9,604 nt of DNA. It comes from Rhodobacteraceae bacterium UBA2776. Lineage in GTDB: Bacteria > Pseudomonadota > Alphaproteobacteria > Rhodobacterales > Rhodobacteraceae. The stretch lies in contig DEIK01000117.1 of assembly GCA_002352425.1 (NCBI GenBank), positions 37,457 through 47,060 of the forward strand, read 5' to 3'. Positions 1-6,120 of this stretch are shown here, one piece after another. The first letter of the stretch is position 1. The number at the start of each line of letters is the position of its first letter. A program made the position numbers and the translations under genes. The notes under the pieces were generated by a model. The model was given only the letters and a program-made list of their open reading frames with translations, searched no databases and had not been told where the DNA came from.

Positions 1-569
1 GTGCGTGTTGGGCGCTCAATCGCAAAGATGCCTTGGCCACCAACACCGCCAACGATCGAAACCGTTGCGCCGTCACCGGCAAGCCGGGTGACCAGCACTT
101 GCGGGTCAGGTGTTTGCTTGTCCAGTTTGGCTGTGATGATGCGGCGCAGGGCTTCGGGTGAATTGCCCGCAGCGCGCACGCGGCCCGCATATGGAATAAA
201 GATAAAGCCAGAGCCATCGACCTGCACTTCTTCAAGCGGGGTGGCGCTGGTGCCAGGCGCACCCAGCAACGGATCAGAGACGTTTTCCCAAATCGTCAGA
301 CCCAATGTGTCGCCCGCCCGAATGGTATCTGACCCAACAACGCCCGCGTTTTTGAAAGCCTCGGAAAAGCCGAGCGCCGGAACAACAGCCGTTGTGCGCG
401 TCACGTGATCGTTGACTGAAATGACGAATGCATCGCCTTCTTTCAGAACAGACCCAGCAAAGATTTCACGCTTGTTGGGGCCGGAACGCGGCAAACCGCA
501 TGATGAAACAACAGCCAACGCTGCTGTAAGGGCCACTGCATTCGCCCACTTTGAACCCGTGATTTTCAC
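1..569 (-). CDS. Wza/KpsD-type polysaccharide export lipoprotein (3' part outside window)
   Basis: The minus-strand frame is open from a GTG at 569 to the window edge, giving about 189 residues without a stop. An AAAAAGGAG ribosome-binding site lies about 8 nt before the GTG. The N-terminus is a lipoprotein signal: a hydrophobic stretch rich in Ala, Leu and Val, then the lipobox V-S-S-C with Cys24 as the predicted lipidated residue. The mature part has the pattern of the polysaccharide biosynthesis/export domain: GDTLGLTIWEN, then VDGSGFIFIPYAGRVRAAG, then a VLVTRLAGDGATVSIVGGV segment where the second export/SLBB-like region would start. Such proteins form the outer-membrane channel for capsule or exopolysaccharide, normally at about 380 residues, so roughly half is missing beyond position 1. 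The gene follows the kpsS-like gene on the same strand after 115 nt, consistent with a capsule export locus. Family confidence is high; the choice between Wza, KpsD or another subgroup is open. Confidence 0.85.
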   Translation of the reverse strand, partial: MKITGSKWANAVALTAALAVVSSCGLPRSGPNKREIFAGSVLKEGDAFVISVNDHVTRTTAVVPALGFSEAFKNAGVVGSDTIRAGDTLGLTIWENVSDPLLGAPGTSATPLEEVQVDGSGFIFIPYAGRVRAAGNSPEALRRIITAKLDKQTPDPQVLVTRLAGDGATVSIVGGVGGQGIFAIERPTR

Positions 570-684
570 TGCCGGGTCTCCTTTTTATATGTAACACTGC
601 CTCAGTCTTGGTCGTCTTTTTATTGGACTTTTTTTGTAAGCTACGGGAATCCAGCGCAAAAAGCCAGTGCTTTGATTCGCGGTC

Positions 685-1977
685 TTACTGGACGACGCGA
701 AACTGTTGCCGTGGTGCCGCGTTTCCGGTTTGCAGTGCCTCGTAGGGGTCTTGGGGGGCCAGCACCATATCAACCACCAAGCGCATCAATTGGTCCCGTC
801 CACGCGCCGAATAGAATCCGCCCGCAATCTGCGAAGTTTCCAGCAAATATTGGCGGTATTCCTTATAAGCCAGCATATCCGGACGGCTGGGTTGGTGGAA
901 AAACTCGGGCAAGGGCAGGGTCGAAACGAATTCAGGTTTGGCAAACACGGCGTCGCCAAACACCTTAAGCGGAATCCCGCGTCGCAGCACCTGTTGCGCC
1001 GCGGTCGAATTTACCGTCACCGCACTGCGGGTGTGATCCAGCAATTGCGCCAACTTGCCGCCACGCACGTAGTGCACCCTTTTTTCAACCCCGTATTCGC
1101 GGGCAATTTTGGCCACGATTTTTCGCAAGCCTGCGCGGCCCGTTTCCAGTGGGTGCGCCTTGAAAACAAGGTGATGATGCACCGGCGCGCCTTTGGCGAA
1201 CCCCTCGATCACCGTATCTATAAAATCGGACATTTTGGTGAACGGACTGTGGGTTTGAAAACTGCTGTCATGTTCCAGCTGTAACAGCGCCAGATGATAG
1301 GGATAGCCGCCGCGTTTGATCCGAATGGTTGAAAACACCCGACTGGCCCAATGGATTGGCATCATCAACAGGCGACGCAAATAGAGTTTGAATTCAGCCA
1401 CAACACCCAGTTCACGGTGCGCTTTGAAATTGCGATAGGCGCGGTTTCGGAACATCACAAACCAATGATAAAGCGCGCCGTAAAACACGTGATGGCGCAT
1501 GTCGCCCCAATGACTGGGCGCCTCGGGTGTGATCAATTCGGTGTTGGCCAGCGTTTTGCGCATGGAACTCACATCCATGTTCATCAGACGGGAATGGCCA
1601 TTGCTGCCGTCGCGCTCATAGGTGACCCAATAGGGACGCAAGTAGCCTTCTTCAAACACGTGAACCGTGATGCCAGCGGCTTTGGCGCGTTTCACCGCCT
1701 CGGCGTGGATGAAGCGCGTGTCGCCATAAAGCACCAGATCGGTGATGGATTTCTCGGCCACAATCGCGTCAAAACGATTTGGCCAGCTTTCTTGGGGATC
1801 CTCAAAGGAAATGTAACTGGCGGAATTGAACCAAAAGGCGCGGTCACCTGCGTTAAATCCCACGCGCCACACTTGTGCCCCGGCGGTGCGCAACATTTTG
1901 CCAAGCCGGTTGAAGAAGGGACCATGCGGCCCTTGAAGAAACAAAAATCGACGGTTTGAGCCCGCTTCGTAACCCAT
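685..1977 (-). CDS. kpsS: KpsS-like capsule Kdo transferase / capsular polysaccharide export protein
   Basis: The 430-residue protein has the conserved blocks of the KpsS/LipB family in order: FLQGPHGPFF near residues 13-22, GDTR at 85-88 followed by HAEAVKRAKAAGI, FEEGYLRPYWVTYERDG at 108-124, LLQLEHDSSFQTHSPF at 231-246, KAHPLETG at 273-280 and VNSTAAQQVLRRGIPLKVFG at 322-341. In characterised group 2 capsule systems, KpsS adds the first beta-linked Kdo to a (lyso)phosphatidylglycerol acceptor at the cytoplasmic face, building the linker on which capsule is exported. Length is slightly above the roughly 390-residue E. coli protein. The ATG at 1977 has only a weak Shine-Dalgarno (TAGGGTG), but the conserved LQG block begins just after it, so little sequence can be missing. 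The downstream export lipoprotein gene supports a capsule role. A long antisense frame within this gene is ignored because the minus-strand protein has clear family motifs. Confidence 0.88.
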   Translation of the reverse strand: MGYEAGSNRRFLFLQGPHGPFFNRLGKMLRTAGAQVWRVGFNAGDRAFWFNSASYISFEDPQESWPNRFDAIVAEKSITDLVLYGDTRFIHAEAVKRAKAAGITVHVFEEGYLRPYWVTYERDGSNGHSRLMNMDVSSMRKTLANTELITPEAPSHWGDMRHHVFYGALYHWFVMFRNRAYRNFKAHRELGVVAEFKLYLRRLLMMPIHWASRVFSTIRIKRGGYPYHLALLQLEHDSSFQTHSPFTKMSDFIDTVIEGFAKGAPVHHHLVFKAHPLETGRAGLRKIVAKIAREYGVEKRVHYVRGGKLAQLLDHTRSAVTVNSTAAQQVLRRGIPLKVFGDAVFAKPEFVSTLPLPEFFHQPSRPDMLAYKEYRQYLLETSQIAGGFYSARGRDQLMRLVVDMVLAPQDPYEALQTGNAAPRQQFRVVQ

Positions 1978-2181
1978 TACACCCTACTTTATACCTGTCC
2001 CCAGATGTGGACTGTTTGAATCATAGTATCATCAATGTCACGTGGTTAATGTACCAATCACAGCTAGATTGGGCGAAATTATGACGTAAGGGCAGGATTG
2101 CCGTAGTATTGTTAAAATTGGGTGTGTCCTTGTGTGGAAAAGGACAAGGAATTAGGATCTAGGGGCTTAAGGAGCATGGTT
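1978..2181. promoter_or_regulatory. Divergent intergenic region between kpsS-like gene and the orf-ribH-nusB unit
   Basis: These 204 bases separate divergently read genes and must hold both promoters. For the minus strand, a TATGAT -10-like hexamer occurs in AT-rich sequence around 2018-2025, about 45 nt from the kpsS start, with only a weak -35. For the plus strand, TAGTAT (2104-2109) and TAAAAT (2113-2118) are possible -10 boxes, again without a convincing -35. AAGGAG at 2169-2174 is a strong ribosome-binding site 7 nt before the ATG at 2182. No FMN riboswitch (RFN element) consensus was seen, although ribH lies in the downstream unit. Promoter positions are guesses; the ribosome-binding site is clear. 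Confidence 0.4.
2126..2150 (+). promoter_or_regulatory. Leader hairpin with two mutually exclusive pairings
   Basis: Two stems can form from the same bases: GTCCTT (2126-2131) with AAGGAC (2140-2145), loop 8 nt; or TCCTTGT (2127-2133) with ACAAGGA (2144-2150), loop 10 nt. The element lies 32 nt before the start codon at 2182, probably within the mRNA leader. No U-tract follows, so it is not an intrinsic terminator. Function unknown. Confidence 0.3.
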
Positions 2182-2775
2182 ATGAACATTGATGACAGCA
2201 AAGCAGGCCATAATAATGGACCCAGCATGGCCACCGGTGTGCGGTTTCGCAAACTGTGTTGGAATAAGGCGAGAGCAGAATTGCTGCCCAAGCTGCCCAT
2301 CGAAGTGATCCGGCGGCGGGTGAAACGGGCGCGGGAACTGGGACTGGATTACAAATCCTACGCCTCGATCCGCGCCACCTCGGGCCATGATGTTGTGGCG
2401 TTTTTGTTTTCATCAAACGCATTGCGATTGCTGAAAAAGAACGGCCGTTTGCCAGCTGATCGGGTGGCGAAACTAAGCGCATTGCAACGCACGGGACGTT
2501 TGGTCGCTGTGAACGCGCCGCTGACGCCGGACGACATGACCTCTGTGGCCACAAAGGATGGTATTGAATTGAACGCAGTGATCCGCGCCCCTGATATGAC
2601 CCACACTTGGGGGCAAACCCGCAGCCTCATCCTGACCGCACTAGACCCGGCCAAACTGCCCGCAGACACAGTGGTGGCGATCGGCGACACAGCACTAGAG
2701 CGCGAATGGTGCGCGGCAGGACGGTTGGCCGGATATGTCAGTGCCCAAAGTTATTTTGGCGCCCTCTCGGGTTGA
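2182..2775 (+). CDS. Conserved-looking hypothetical protein upstream of ribH
   Basis: I chose the ATG at 2182 because AAGGAG sits 7 nt upstream; the frame extends back to about 2122, but that stretch has no ribosome-binding site and reads like leader. The product is 197 residues, soluble and basic. Visible features are an N-terminal GHNNGPSMATG stretch (residues 9-19), a helical Arg/Lys-rich region (LLPKLPIEVIRRRVKRARELG, about 34-54), an IRATSGHDVVAFLFSSNALRLL block (63-84), and a C-terminal half rich in Ala, Leu and Val with no catalytic motif I recognise. There is no signal peptide or membrane segment. It ends 58 nt before ribH on the same strand and probably shares its transcript with ribH and nusB. 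I believe similar proteins occur in related Rhodobacterales but cannot name a family, and I assign no function. The basic helix could suggest nucleic-acid binding; that is only a guess. Confidence 0.8.
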   Translation: MNIDDSKAGHNNGPSMATGVRFRKLCWNKARAELLPKLPIEVIRRRVKRARELGLDYKSYASIRATSGHDVVAFLFSSNALRLLKKNGRLPADRVAKLSALQRTGRLVAVNAPLTPDDMTSVATKDGIELNAVIRAPDMTHTWGQTRSLILTALDPAKLPADTVVAIGDTALEREWCAAGRLAGYVSAQSYFGALSG

Positions 2776-2833
2776 TAATTGGCTGCAACACCCCCAGTTT
2801 TATAGCAAAGATACCCAAAAAGGAGACGCCGCA

Positions 2834-3388
2834 ATGGCTGCCGACACCCCCATCAACATTTTGCCAGCCCCCAGCTTTGATAAGCCTGTCAAATTGCTGC
2901 TGATCACTGCGCCTTATCACAAAGACATCACTGATGAGTTATTGAAGGGGGCAAGGGCCGTGCTGAAAGCCACGGATGTGCAATTCGATGAAATCGAGGT
3001 GCCGGGGGCTTTGGAAATTCCGACCGCCATCGCGATTGCCGAGCGGATGAGCAATTTTGACGGCTATGTCGCGTTGGGTTGTATTGCCCGTGGCCAAACC
3101 CGCAACCATAAGGCCGTCAGCACCACCAGTTACCGCGCGCTCAGCCAGATGGGGCTGAACGGGGTTTGCATTGGCAACGGCATCCTGACAGTGCGCAACC
3201 TGAAACAGGCCATGCAGCGTGCCGGTGTCAAAGATCATAATTATGGCGGGGCGGCGGCGAATGCGGCCTTGCATCTGGTGGCGTTGTCGCGCAAATGGGG
3301 CCGTGAAACCAAAGGTATTGGCTTCAAGCCCGCATCCGGCGACTTCTTGATGGCTGACAGCACTGAAAACGGACCAGATACAGCATGA
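2834..3388 (+). CDS. ribH: 6,7-dimethyl-8-ribityllumazine synthase homologue with altered active site
   Basis: The 184-residue frame starts at the ATG at 2834, 8 nt after AAAAAGGAG; the upstream in-frame ATG at 2735 lies inside the previous gene and lacks such a site. RibH condenses 5-amino-6-ribitylaminouracil with 3,4-dihydroxybutanone phosphate in riboflavin synthesis. Lumazine-synthase blocks are visible: LLLITAPYHKDI (21-32), EVPGALEIPTAIAIAER (55-71), VALGCIARG (79-87), GVCIGNGILTV (110-120), QRAG with the phosphate-binding Arg at 129, and HNYGGAAANAALHLVAL. The catalytic loop is unusual: the normal RGxTxHYxxVCNE pattern reads RGQTRNHKAVSTT, so Asn91 replaces the catalytic His (His88 of the B. 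subtilis enzyme), and Tyr137 replaces the usual Lys of NKG. Flanking homology is in one continuous frame, so a frameshift is not the cause. The stop overlaps the nusB start (ATGA). Family membership is secure; normal activity is doubtful. Confidence 0.9.
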   Translation: MAADTPINILPAPSFDKPVKLLLITAPYHKDITDELLKGARAVLKATDVQFDEIEVPGALEIPTAIAIAERMSNFDGYVALGCIARGQTRNHKAVSTTSYRALSQMGLNGVCIGNGILTVRNLKQAMQRAGVKDHNYGGAAANAALHLVALSRKWGRETKGIGFKPASGDFLMADSTENGPDTA

Positions 3389-3843
3389 CCAAAGACAAAC
3401 GCCAAATGAAATCAGCCGCCCGCCTTTTTGCGGTGCAGGCCTTGTTTCAAATGGAACACTCCGCCCACACCATCGACAATGTGCGCACCCAGTTCGAAGA
3501 CCACCGTTTTGGTGCAGTCTATGAGGGTGACGAGATGGCCGAGGGCAATGTCGATTTGTTCCGTGCTTTGCTGGAAAACGCGGTCGAGCATCAAGCGCCG
3601 ATTGACCAGATGACGGACCGTGCCTTGGTCGCCAAATGGCCGCTCAAACGTATTGATCCAACCCTGCGCGCCCTGTTTCGCGCCGCCGGGGCCGAATTGA
3701 CCCACAGCGACACGCCGCCCAAGGTGGTGATCAACGAATATGTTGACGTCGCCAAAGCGTTCTTTCCCGAAGGGCGCGAGCCAAAATTCGTGAACGCGGT
3801 GCTGGACCACATGGCCCGCGAGGCCAAACCCGAAGCGTTTTAG
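3385..3843 (+). CDS. nusB: Transcription antitermination factor NusB
   Basis: The 152-residue product is an all-alpha NusB. Diagnostic blocks are SAARLFAVQALFQMEH near the N-terminus (residues 10-25), ALVAKWPLKRIDPTLRALFRAAGAEL in the middle, and PKVVINEYVDVAKAFFPEGREPKFVNAVLDHMARE near the C-terminus. With NusE (ribosomal protein S10), NusB binds boxA RNA in rRNA leaders and supports processive transcription of rRNA operons. The ATG at 3385 overlaps the ribH stop in an ATGA arrangement, implying translational coupling. ribH-nusB is a common bacterial gene order, which supports both assignments. Length is typical for the family and no defect is visible. Confidence 0.97.
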   Translation: MTKDKRQMKSAARLFAVQALFQMEHSAHTIDNVRTQFEDHRFGAVYEGDEMAEGNVDLFRALLENAVEHQAPIDQMTDRALVAKWPLKRIDPTLRALFRAAGAELTHSDTPPKVVINEYVDVAKAFFPEGREPKFVNAVLDHMAREAKPEAF

Positions 3844-3864
3844 GCGCATCTTTCCAGATGCGCC
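3843..3864. terminator. Strong hairpin at the nusB 3' end, without U-tract
   Basis: A perfect 9-bp stem, GGCGCATCT (3843-3851) with AGATGCGCC (3856-3864), closes a TTCC tetraloop. It begins on the last base of the nusB stop codon and ends 18 nt before the stop of the convergent gene at 3883. No run of T follows on either strand, so classical intrinsic termination is unproven; it may act as a shared transcript-end or mRNA-stability element for both convergent genes. Confidence 0.5.
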
Positions 3865-3882
3865 CAGCGAGTCCTGAATGGG

Positions 3883-4254
3883 TTAGTTGATTGTATAGGT
3901 TTTAGGCTCGGCCTTGCCCTTGTCGCCTATCACCACAAGGGTTTTACCGTCTTTCGAGACTTTAATCACGGTACAGCCTGTGCCAGCAGTTTTACCCGCG
4001 ACAGCGATCGTTCTGCAAAAGAATTTCTGGTTCCATTGCCATTTTCCGCTCAAAGCTCCCGACGGGATTTGCCCCGAAATAGTGCCATTACTGTGGACGA
4101 TAAAACTGCCGCTTCCAGCTGTGATTGTCCGATCCACCACCATGGCGCGATAGTCGGCTTCTTTGCGGATGCGCTTAAAGCTCTCTGAAAAGGCAGGGCC
4201 AGCGACCAATGTGGCGGCAATCAATAGGGCGGTGAATTTCGACGTGTGTTTCAT
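3883..4254 (-). CDS. Small secreted (periplasmic) protein of unknown function
   Basis: The frame extends upstream to a TTG at 4272, but the ATG at 4254 is preferred because AAAAAGAGAG lies just before it and a clean signal peptide then begins at residue 1. The product is 123 residues. Residues 1-23 are a Sec signal (Lys/His N-region, hydrophobic TALLIAATLVAG, cleavage probably after PAFS). The mature part has an SFKRIRKEADYRAMVVDRTIT opening, a SGKWQWNQKFFCRTIAVAG centre and a short TLVVIGDKGKAEPKTYTI beta-rich end. The only two cysteines, Cys80 and Cys94, could form a disulfide in the periplasm. The W-x-W...FCR...G-x-x-C layout resembles small secreted Rhodobacterales proteins of unknown role; I cannot assign a function. 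The gene is convergent with nusB and divergent from the membrane-protein gene at 4401. Confidence 0.75.
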   Translation of the reverse strand: MKHTSKFTALLIAATLVAGPAFSESFKRIRKEADYRAMVVDRTITAGSGSFIVHSNGTISGQIPSGALSGKWQWNQKFFCRTIAVAGKTAGTGCTVIKVSKDGKTLVVIGDKGKAEPKTYTIN

Positions 4255-4327
4255 GAATGCTCTCTTTTTCAATAGATTGGTGAGGAAACGTCGCGTGGTT
4301 GGGTTTTGTTGTCAACCATTTACCCCT

Positions 4328-4339
4328 GCGACATGTCGC
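4328..4339. promoter_or_regulatory. Perfect 12-bp palindrome in a divergent promoter region
   Basis: GCGACATGTCGC is its own reverse complement. It lies between the divergently read genes starting at 4254 (minus) and 4401 (plus), directly upstream of a possible plus-strand -35 (TTGCCA at 4343). The position suits an operator for a dimeric regulator, but the cognate protein is unknown and a chance palindrome cannot be excluded. A looser inverted repeat, TGGTTG (4296-4301) and CAACCA (4313-4318), lies in the same gap. Confidence 0.35.
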
Positions 4340-4342
4340 GTC

Positions 4343-4370
4343 TTGCCATTGGTATGAAAAAGGCTAAACT
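4343..4370 (+). promoter_or_regulatory. Candidate sigma-70 promoter for the membrane-protein gene
   Basis: TTGCCA (4343-4348) and TAAACT (4365-4370) are separated by 16 nt and lie about 15-30 nt before the possible start codons at 4386 and 4401. Each box matches consensus at four of six positions, so this is plausible but weak. Confidence 0.3.
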
Positions 4371-4400
4371 TTGAGCGTGTAACAAATGGATGTGAAAATC

Positions 4401-4715
4401 ATGCCGAAACTTATCAGCCTCTATATCCGCAATGTCCTGTTCGGTTTCCTTTTGTCCGGCATATTCGTCAGCGCCTTGATGTATTTCAACGTCGCCAATC
4501 TGTGGCATCTGGTGAACAGCTCCAGCATGGGGTGGGTGGCCGCCGTCATGTTGTTTATGTTCAACGGCATCGTGTTCGCGGGTGTGCAATTCGCCATCGC
4601 GATCATGCGCATGGATCAAGATGACACGCCCACAGGCGGCACGCGCTCGCCTTTGGTCGTGGACTATCAGCCGATTGCCATTCCTGTTGAGGAAGCAGCA
4701 CACAAGCGCCGTTAA
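4401..4715 (+). CDS. Small two-helix inner-membrane protein, function unknown
   Basis: The product is 104 residues from the ATG at 4401, or 109 if the in-frame ATG at 4386 is used; neither has a strong ribosome-binding site. I favour 4401 because the short start gives a compact MPKLISLYIRN N-terminus and a GGA lies about 10 nt before it. Two hydrophobic segments are clear (from 4401, about residues 12-29 and 45-69), joined by a short NVANLWHLVNSSSMG loop and followed by a soluble tail of about 35 residues. Asn and Gln inside the second helix (FNGIVFAGVQF) suggest helix packing. No enzymatic motif is seen. It converges on the ATP-grasp gene with only 7 nt between stops. The pattern resembles small conserved Rhodobacterales membrane proteins of unknown role. 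Confidence 0.7.
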   Translation: MPKLISLYIRNVLFGFLLSGIFVSALMYFNVANLWHLVNSSSMGWVAAVMLFMFNGIVFAGVQFAIAIMRMDQDDTPTGGTRSPLVVDYQPIAIPVEEAAHKRR

Positions 4716-4722
4716 GCGTGGC

Positions 4723-5901
4723 CTAGCGTTTTTGTGATTTGGCCGCCGCTTTTTGCTGGTTTGTAATGGCCTCGTTACGGGCAAACACTTTGGCAAATTT
4801 TGGCGAAAAATCATCGTTTAATATGCCGCGCCCTGTCGCCACTTGATAAAGCGTGTGGAAGGGGCTGGTGTTGCATTCGATGACCAAAGGCCCGTCCGGC
4901 GCAATCGCGATGTCCCAGCCAAGGATGCCGTTTTCCGGTGTTAGGCCGTGGCATTTTTGAACGAGCGTTAGAGCGCTATCCCAATGCGGTAAGGTGAATT
5001 CAGCCAGTTTGACGTCGCTAACCGGGTGGGTCTCGATTTGCTCAGCCTCCATGCCCGTGCCGCGACGTGCTTGTTTGATTTGCCCCGTGCTGACCTCAAC
5101 CTCGGCAATCAAGCTGCCTTTTTGCCAAAAATTGTCAGACATGGCGTCGGGGGCCGGGATTTTCCACACGGCATAAAGCACCTGCGGCGCACCGTCCTGC
5201 ATCAAGGTGACAAAGCGAACCGTGCCGATAGCTGAGCCGATAACTGCATTGACATCCTTATGCTGGGTGACGGCATTTTGGAAAACAAAACCATCTGCGA
5301 AATCCTCAAAAATCTCACGGGCAAGTTCAGATACAGTCGTTGTGTCGCCATTGCCCAAAGTGATGATTTGGGTCTTGCGATCAAGGGAGGCGAACAGTGC
5401 TGTTCCGATGCTTTTGGTGCCTTCAATAGGTTTGCCAAACACGGGGAATTTTGCTTCGTTCAGCAAAAACGCCTCAATCGCCTCGGTGCTGCGTAATGTC
5501 GTTAGCTCACCAAACCCGTGCGAGTTTGAAACGACGGCCTGAAGAGTGGTGGTTGAAAGCCCTAAATGCTCCAGCAGGGACGTATAGAGCACCTTGTTGT
5601 CTAGAAAATCACTGATGCTCGCGATATTACTGGGCGAAAGCCGTTGGTTCAGCATCAGATTGCTTTTCACTCCAACGAATTGTTTCTTTTGCGCTTTCGT
5701 TAGGTCGGTGCGGAAAAGGCCTGCCGCGTAATATTCATTCGAGCCTAGTTTTGGCGCGCCAAAAAAAAGTGAGGCAATTTCGCTGAATTGTTTAATCGGA
5801 CTGATGCCATGCGCCTTTGCGACCTCAACAATTGCGCTGGCAACTGGGGTTGGCGGAGGGGGGGGCGTTCCAACGAGGACTCGGTTCATTTCCTGTGACA
5901 T
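4723..5901 (-). CDS. ATP-grasp family protein (sugar-transfer-associated type likely)
   Basis: The frame is open back to 5958, but the ATG at 5901 is preferred because AGAAGG lies 6 nt before it. The product is 392 residues. A proline run (TPPPPPTP, residues 12-19) precedes an alpha-helical N-terminal region. The ATP-grasp core follows: FPVFGKPIEGTKSIG with Lys157 and a glycine loop at about 152-166, a FADGFVFQNAV acidic segment at 201-211, IGTVRFVTLM at 225-234, and the metal-binding block GWDIAIAPDGPLVIECNTSP with Asp330, Glu342 and Asn344. The catalytic residues appear intact. ATP-grasp enzymes activate a carboxylate as acyl phosphate and join it to an amine, thiol or hydroxyl group. The pattern best fits the family sometimes called sugar-transfer-associated ATP-grasp, but the substrate cannot be read from sequence. 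There is no operon partner and no signal peptide or membrane segment. Confidence 0.8.
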   Translation of the reverse strand: MSQEMNRVLVGTPPPPPTPVASAIVEVAKAHGISPIKQFSEIASLFFGAPKLGSNEYYAAGLFRTDLTKAQKKQFVGVKSNLMLNQRLSPSNIASISDFLDNKVLYTSLLEHLGLSTTTLQAVVSNSHGFGELTTLRSTEAIEAFLLNEAKFPVFGKPIEGTKSIGTALFASLDRKTQIITLGNGDTTTVSELAREIFEDFADGFVFQNAVTQHKDVNAVIGSAIGTVRFVTLMQDGAPQVLYAVWKIPAPDAMSDNFWQKGSLIAEVEVSTGQIKQARRGTGMEAEQIETHPVSDVKLAEFTLPHWDSALTLVQKCHGLTPENGILGWDIAIAPDGPLVIECNTSPFHTLYQVATGRGILNDDFSPKFAKVFARNEAITNQQKAAAKSQKR

Positions 5902-5929
5902 GTTTTGCCTTCTCATTTTTGTTTGCTCG

Positions 5930-5953
5930 ACGTGGTGGTTTACGTGGTGGTTT
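5930..5953. repeat. Perfect tandem 12-bp repeat in the ATP-grasp gene leader
   Basis: ACGTGGTGGTTT occurs twice head-to-tail (5930-5941 and 5942-5953), starting 29 nt upstream of the chosen start of the minus-strand ATP-grasp gene. If translation began further upstream, the repeat would encode NHHVNHHV. The spacing of just over one helical turn would suit a direct-repeat operator; a two-copy microsatellite is the alternative. Confidence 0.6.
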
Positions 5954-6017
5954 CTCACACCTTAAGGGGGAGGGTGAAGCCTTTTTACAACCATGTCTAG
6001 TGTTGATGCTAGGGCGC

Positions 6018-6037
6018 GGCCAATTGGCCACATTATA
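6018..6037 (-). promoter_or_regulatory. Consensus -10 box with adjacent 12-bp palindrome upstream of the ATP-grasp gene
   Basis: On the minus strand a consensus TATAAT lies at 6037-6032. Immediately downstream is the perfect palindrome GGCCAATTGGCC (6018-6029), where transcription would start. The -35 at 17-nt spacing (TGGTTT) is poor, so an activator or another sigma factor may be needed. If used, the mRNA leader would be about 125 nt and include the 12-bp tandem repeat. Confidence 0.4.
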
Positions 6038-6083
6038 TGCTATAAAGTTTACCTAAACCACGCGCTTCGAAAATGAATCGAAA

Positions 6084-6113
6084 CCCCAGTTGTGTTGACG
6101 GTCAAAACTGGGG
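6084..6113. other. 8-bp inverted repeat (hairpin) upstream of the ATP-grasp promoter
   Basis: CCCCAGTT (6084-6091) pairs perfectly with AACTGGGG (6106-6113) around a 14-nt loop. No T-run follows on the plus side. On the minus side it lies just before the putative ATP-grasp promoter, so it could end an upstream transcript or bind a regulator. Role unresolved. Confidence 0.4.
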
Positions 6114-6120
6114 GCGAAGT

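Noticed and set aside
1351..1959. Long plus-strand open frame (about 202 codons) antisense to the kpsS-like gene
   Set aside because: No ribosome-binding site or family motif; composition is His/Gly-rich as expected from the shadow of the minus-strand gene, which has clear KpsS motifs.
2041..2181. FMN riboswitch upstream of the ribH unit
   Set aside because: None of the conserved RFN-element blocks could be found in the leader.
3080..3250. Compensated frameshift explaining the odd RibH active site
   Set aside because: Alternative frames do not restore the His-containing motif (one runs into a stop) and the number of residues in the loop is unchanged.
3843..3864. Fully standard intrinsic terminator after nusB
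   Set aside because: The stem is strong, but no U-run follows in either direction, so it is listed only as a hairpin with moderate confidence.
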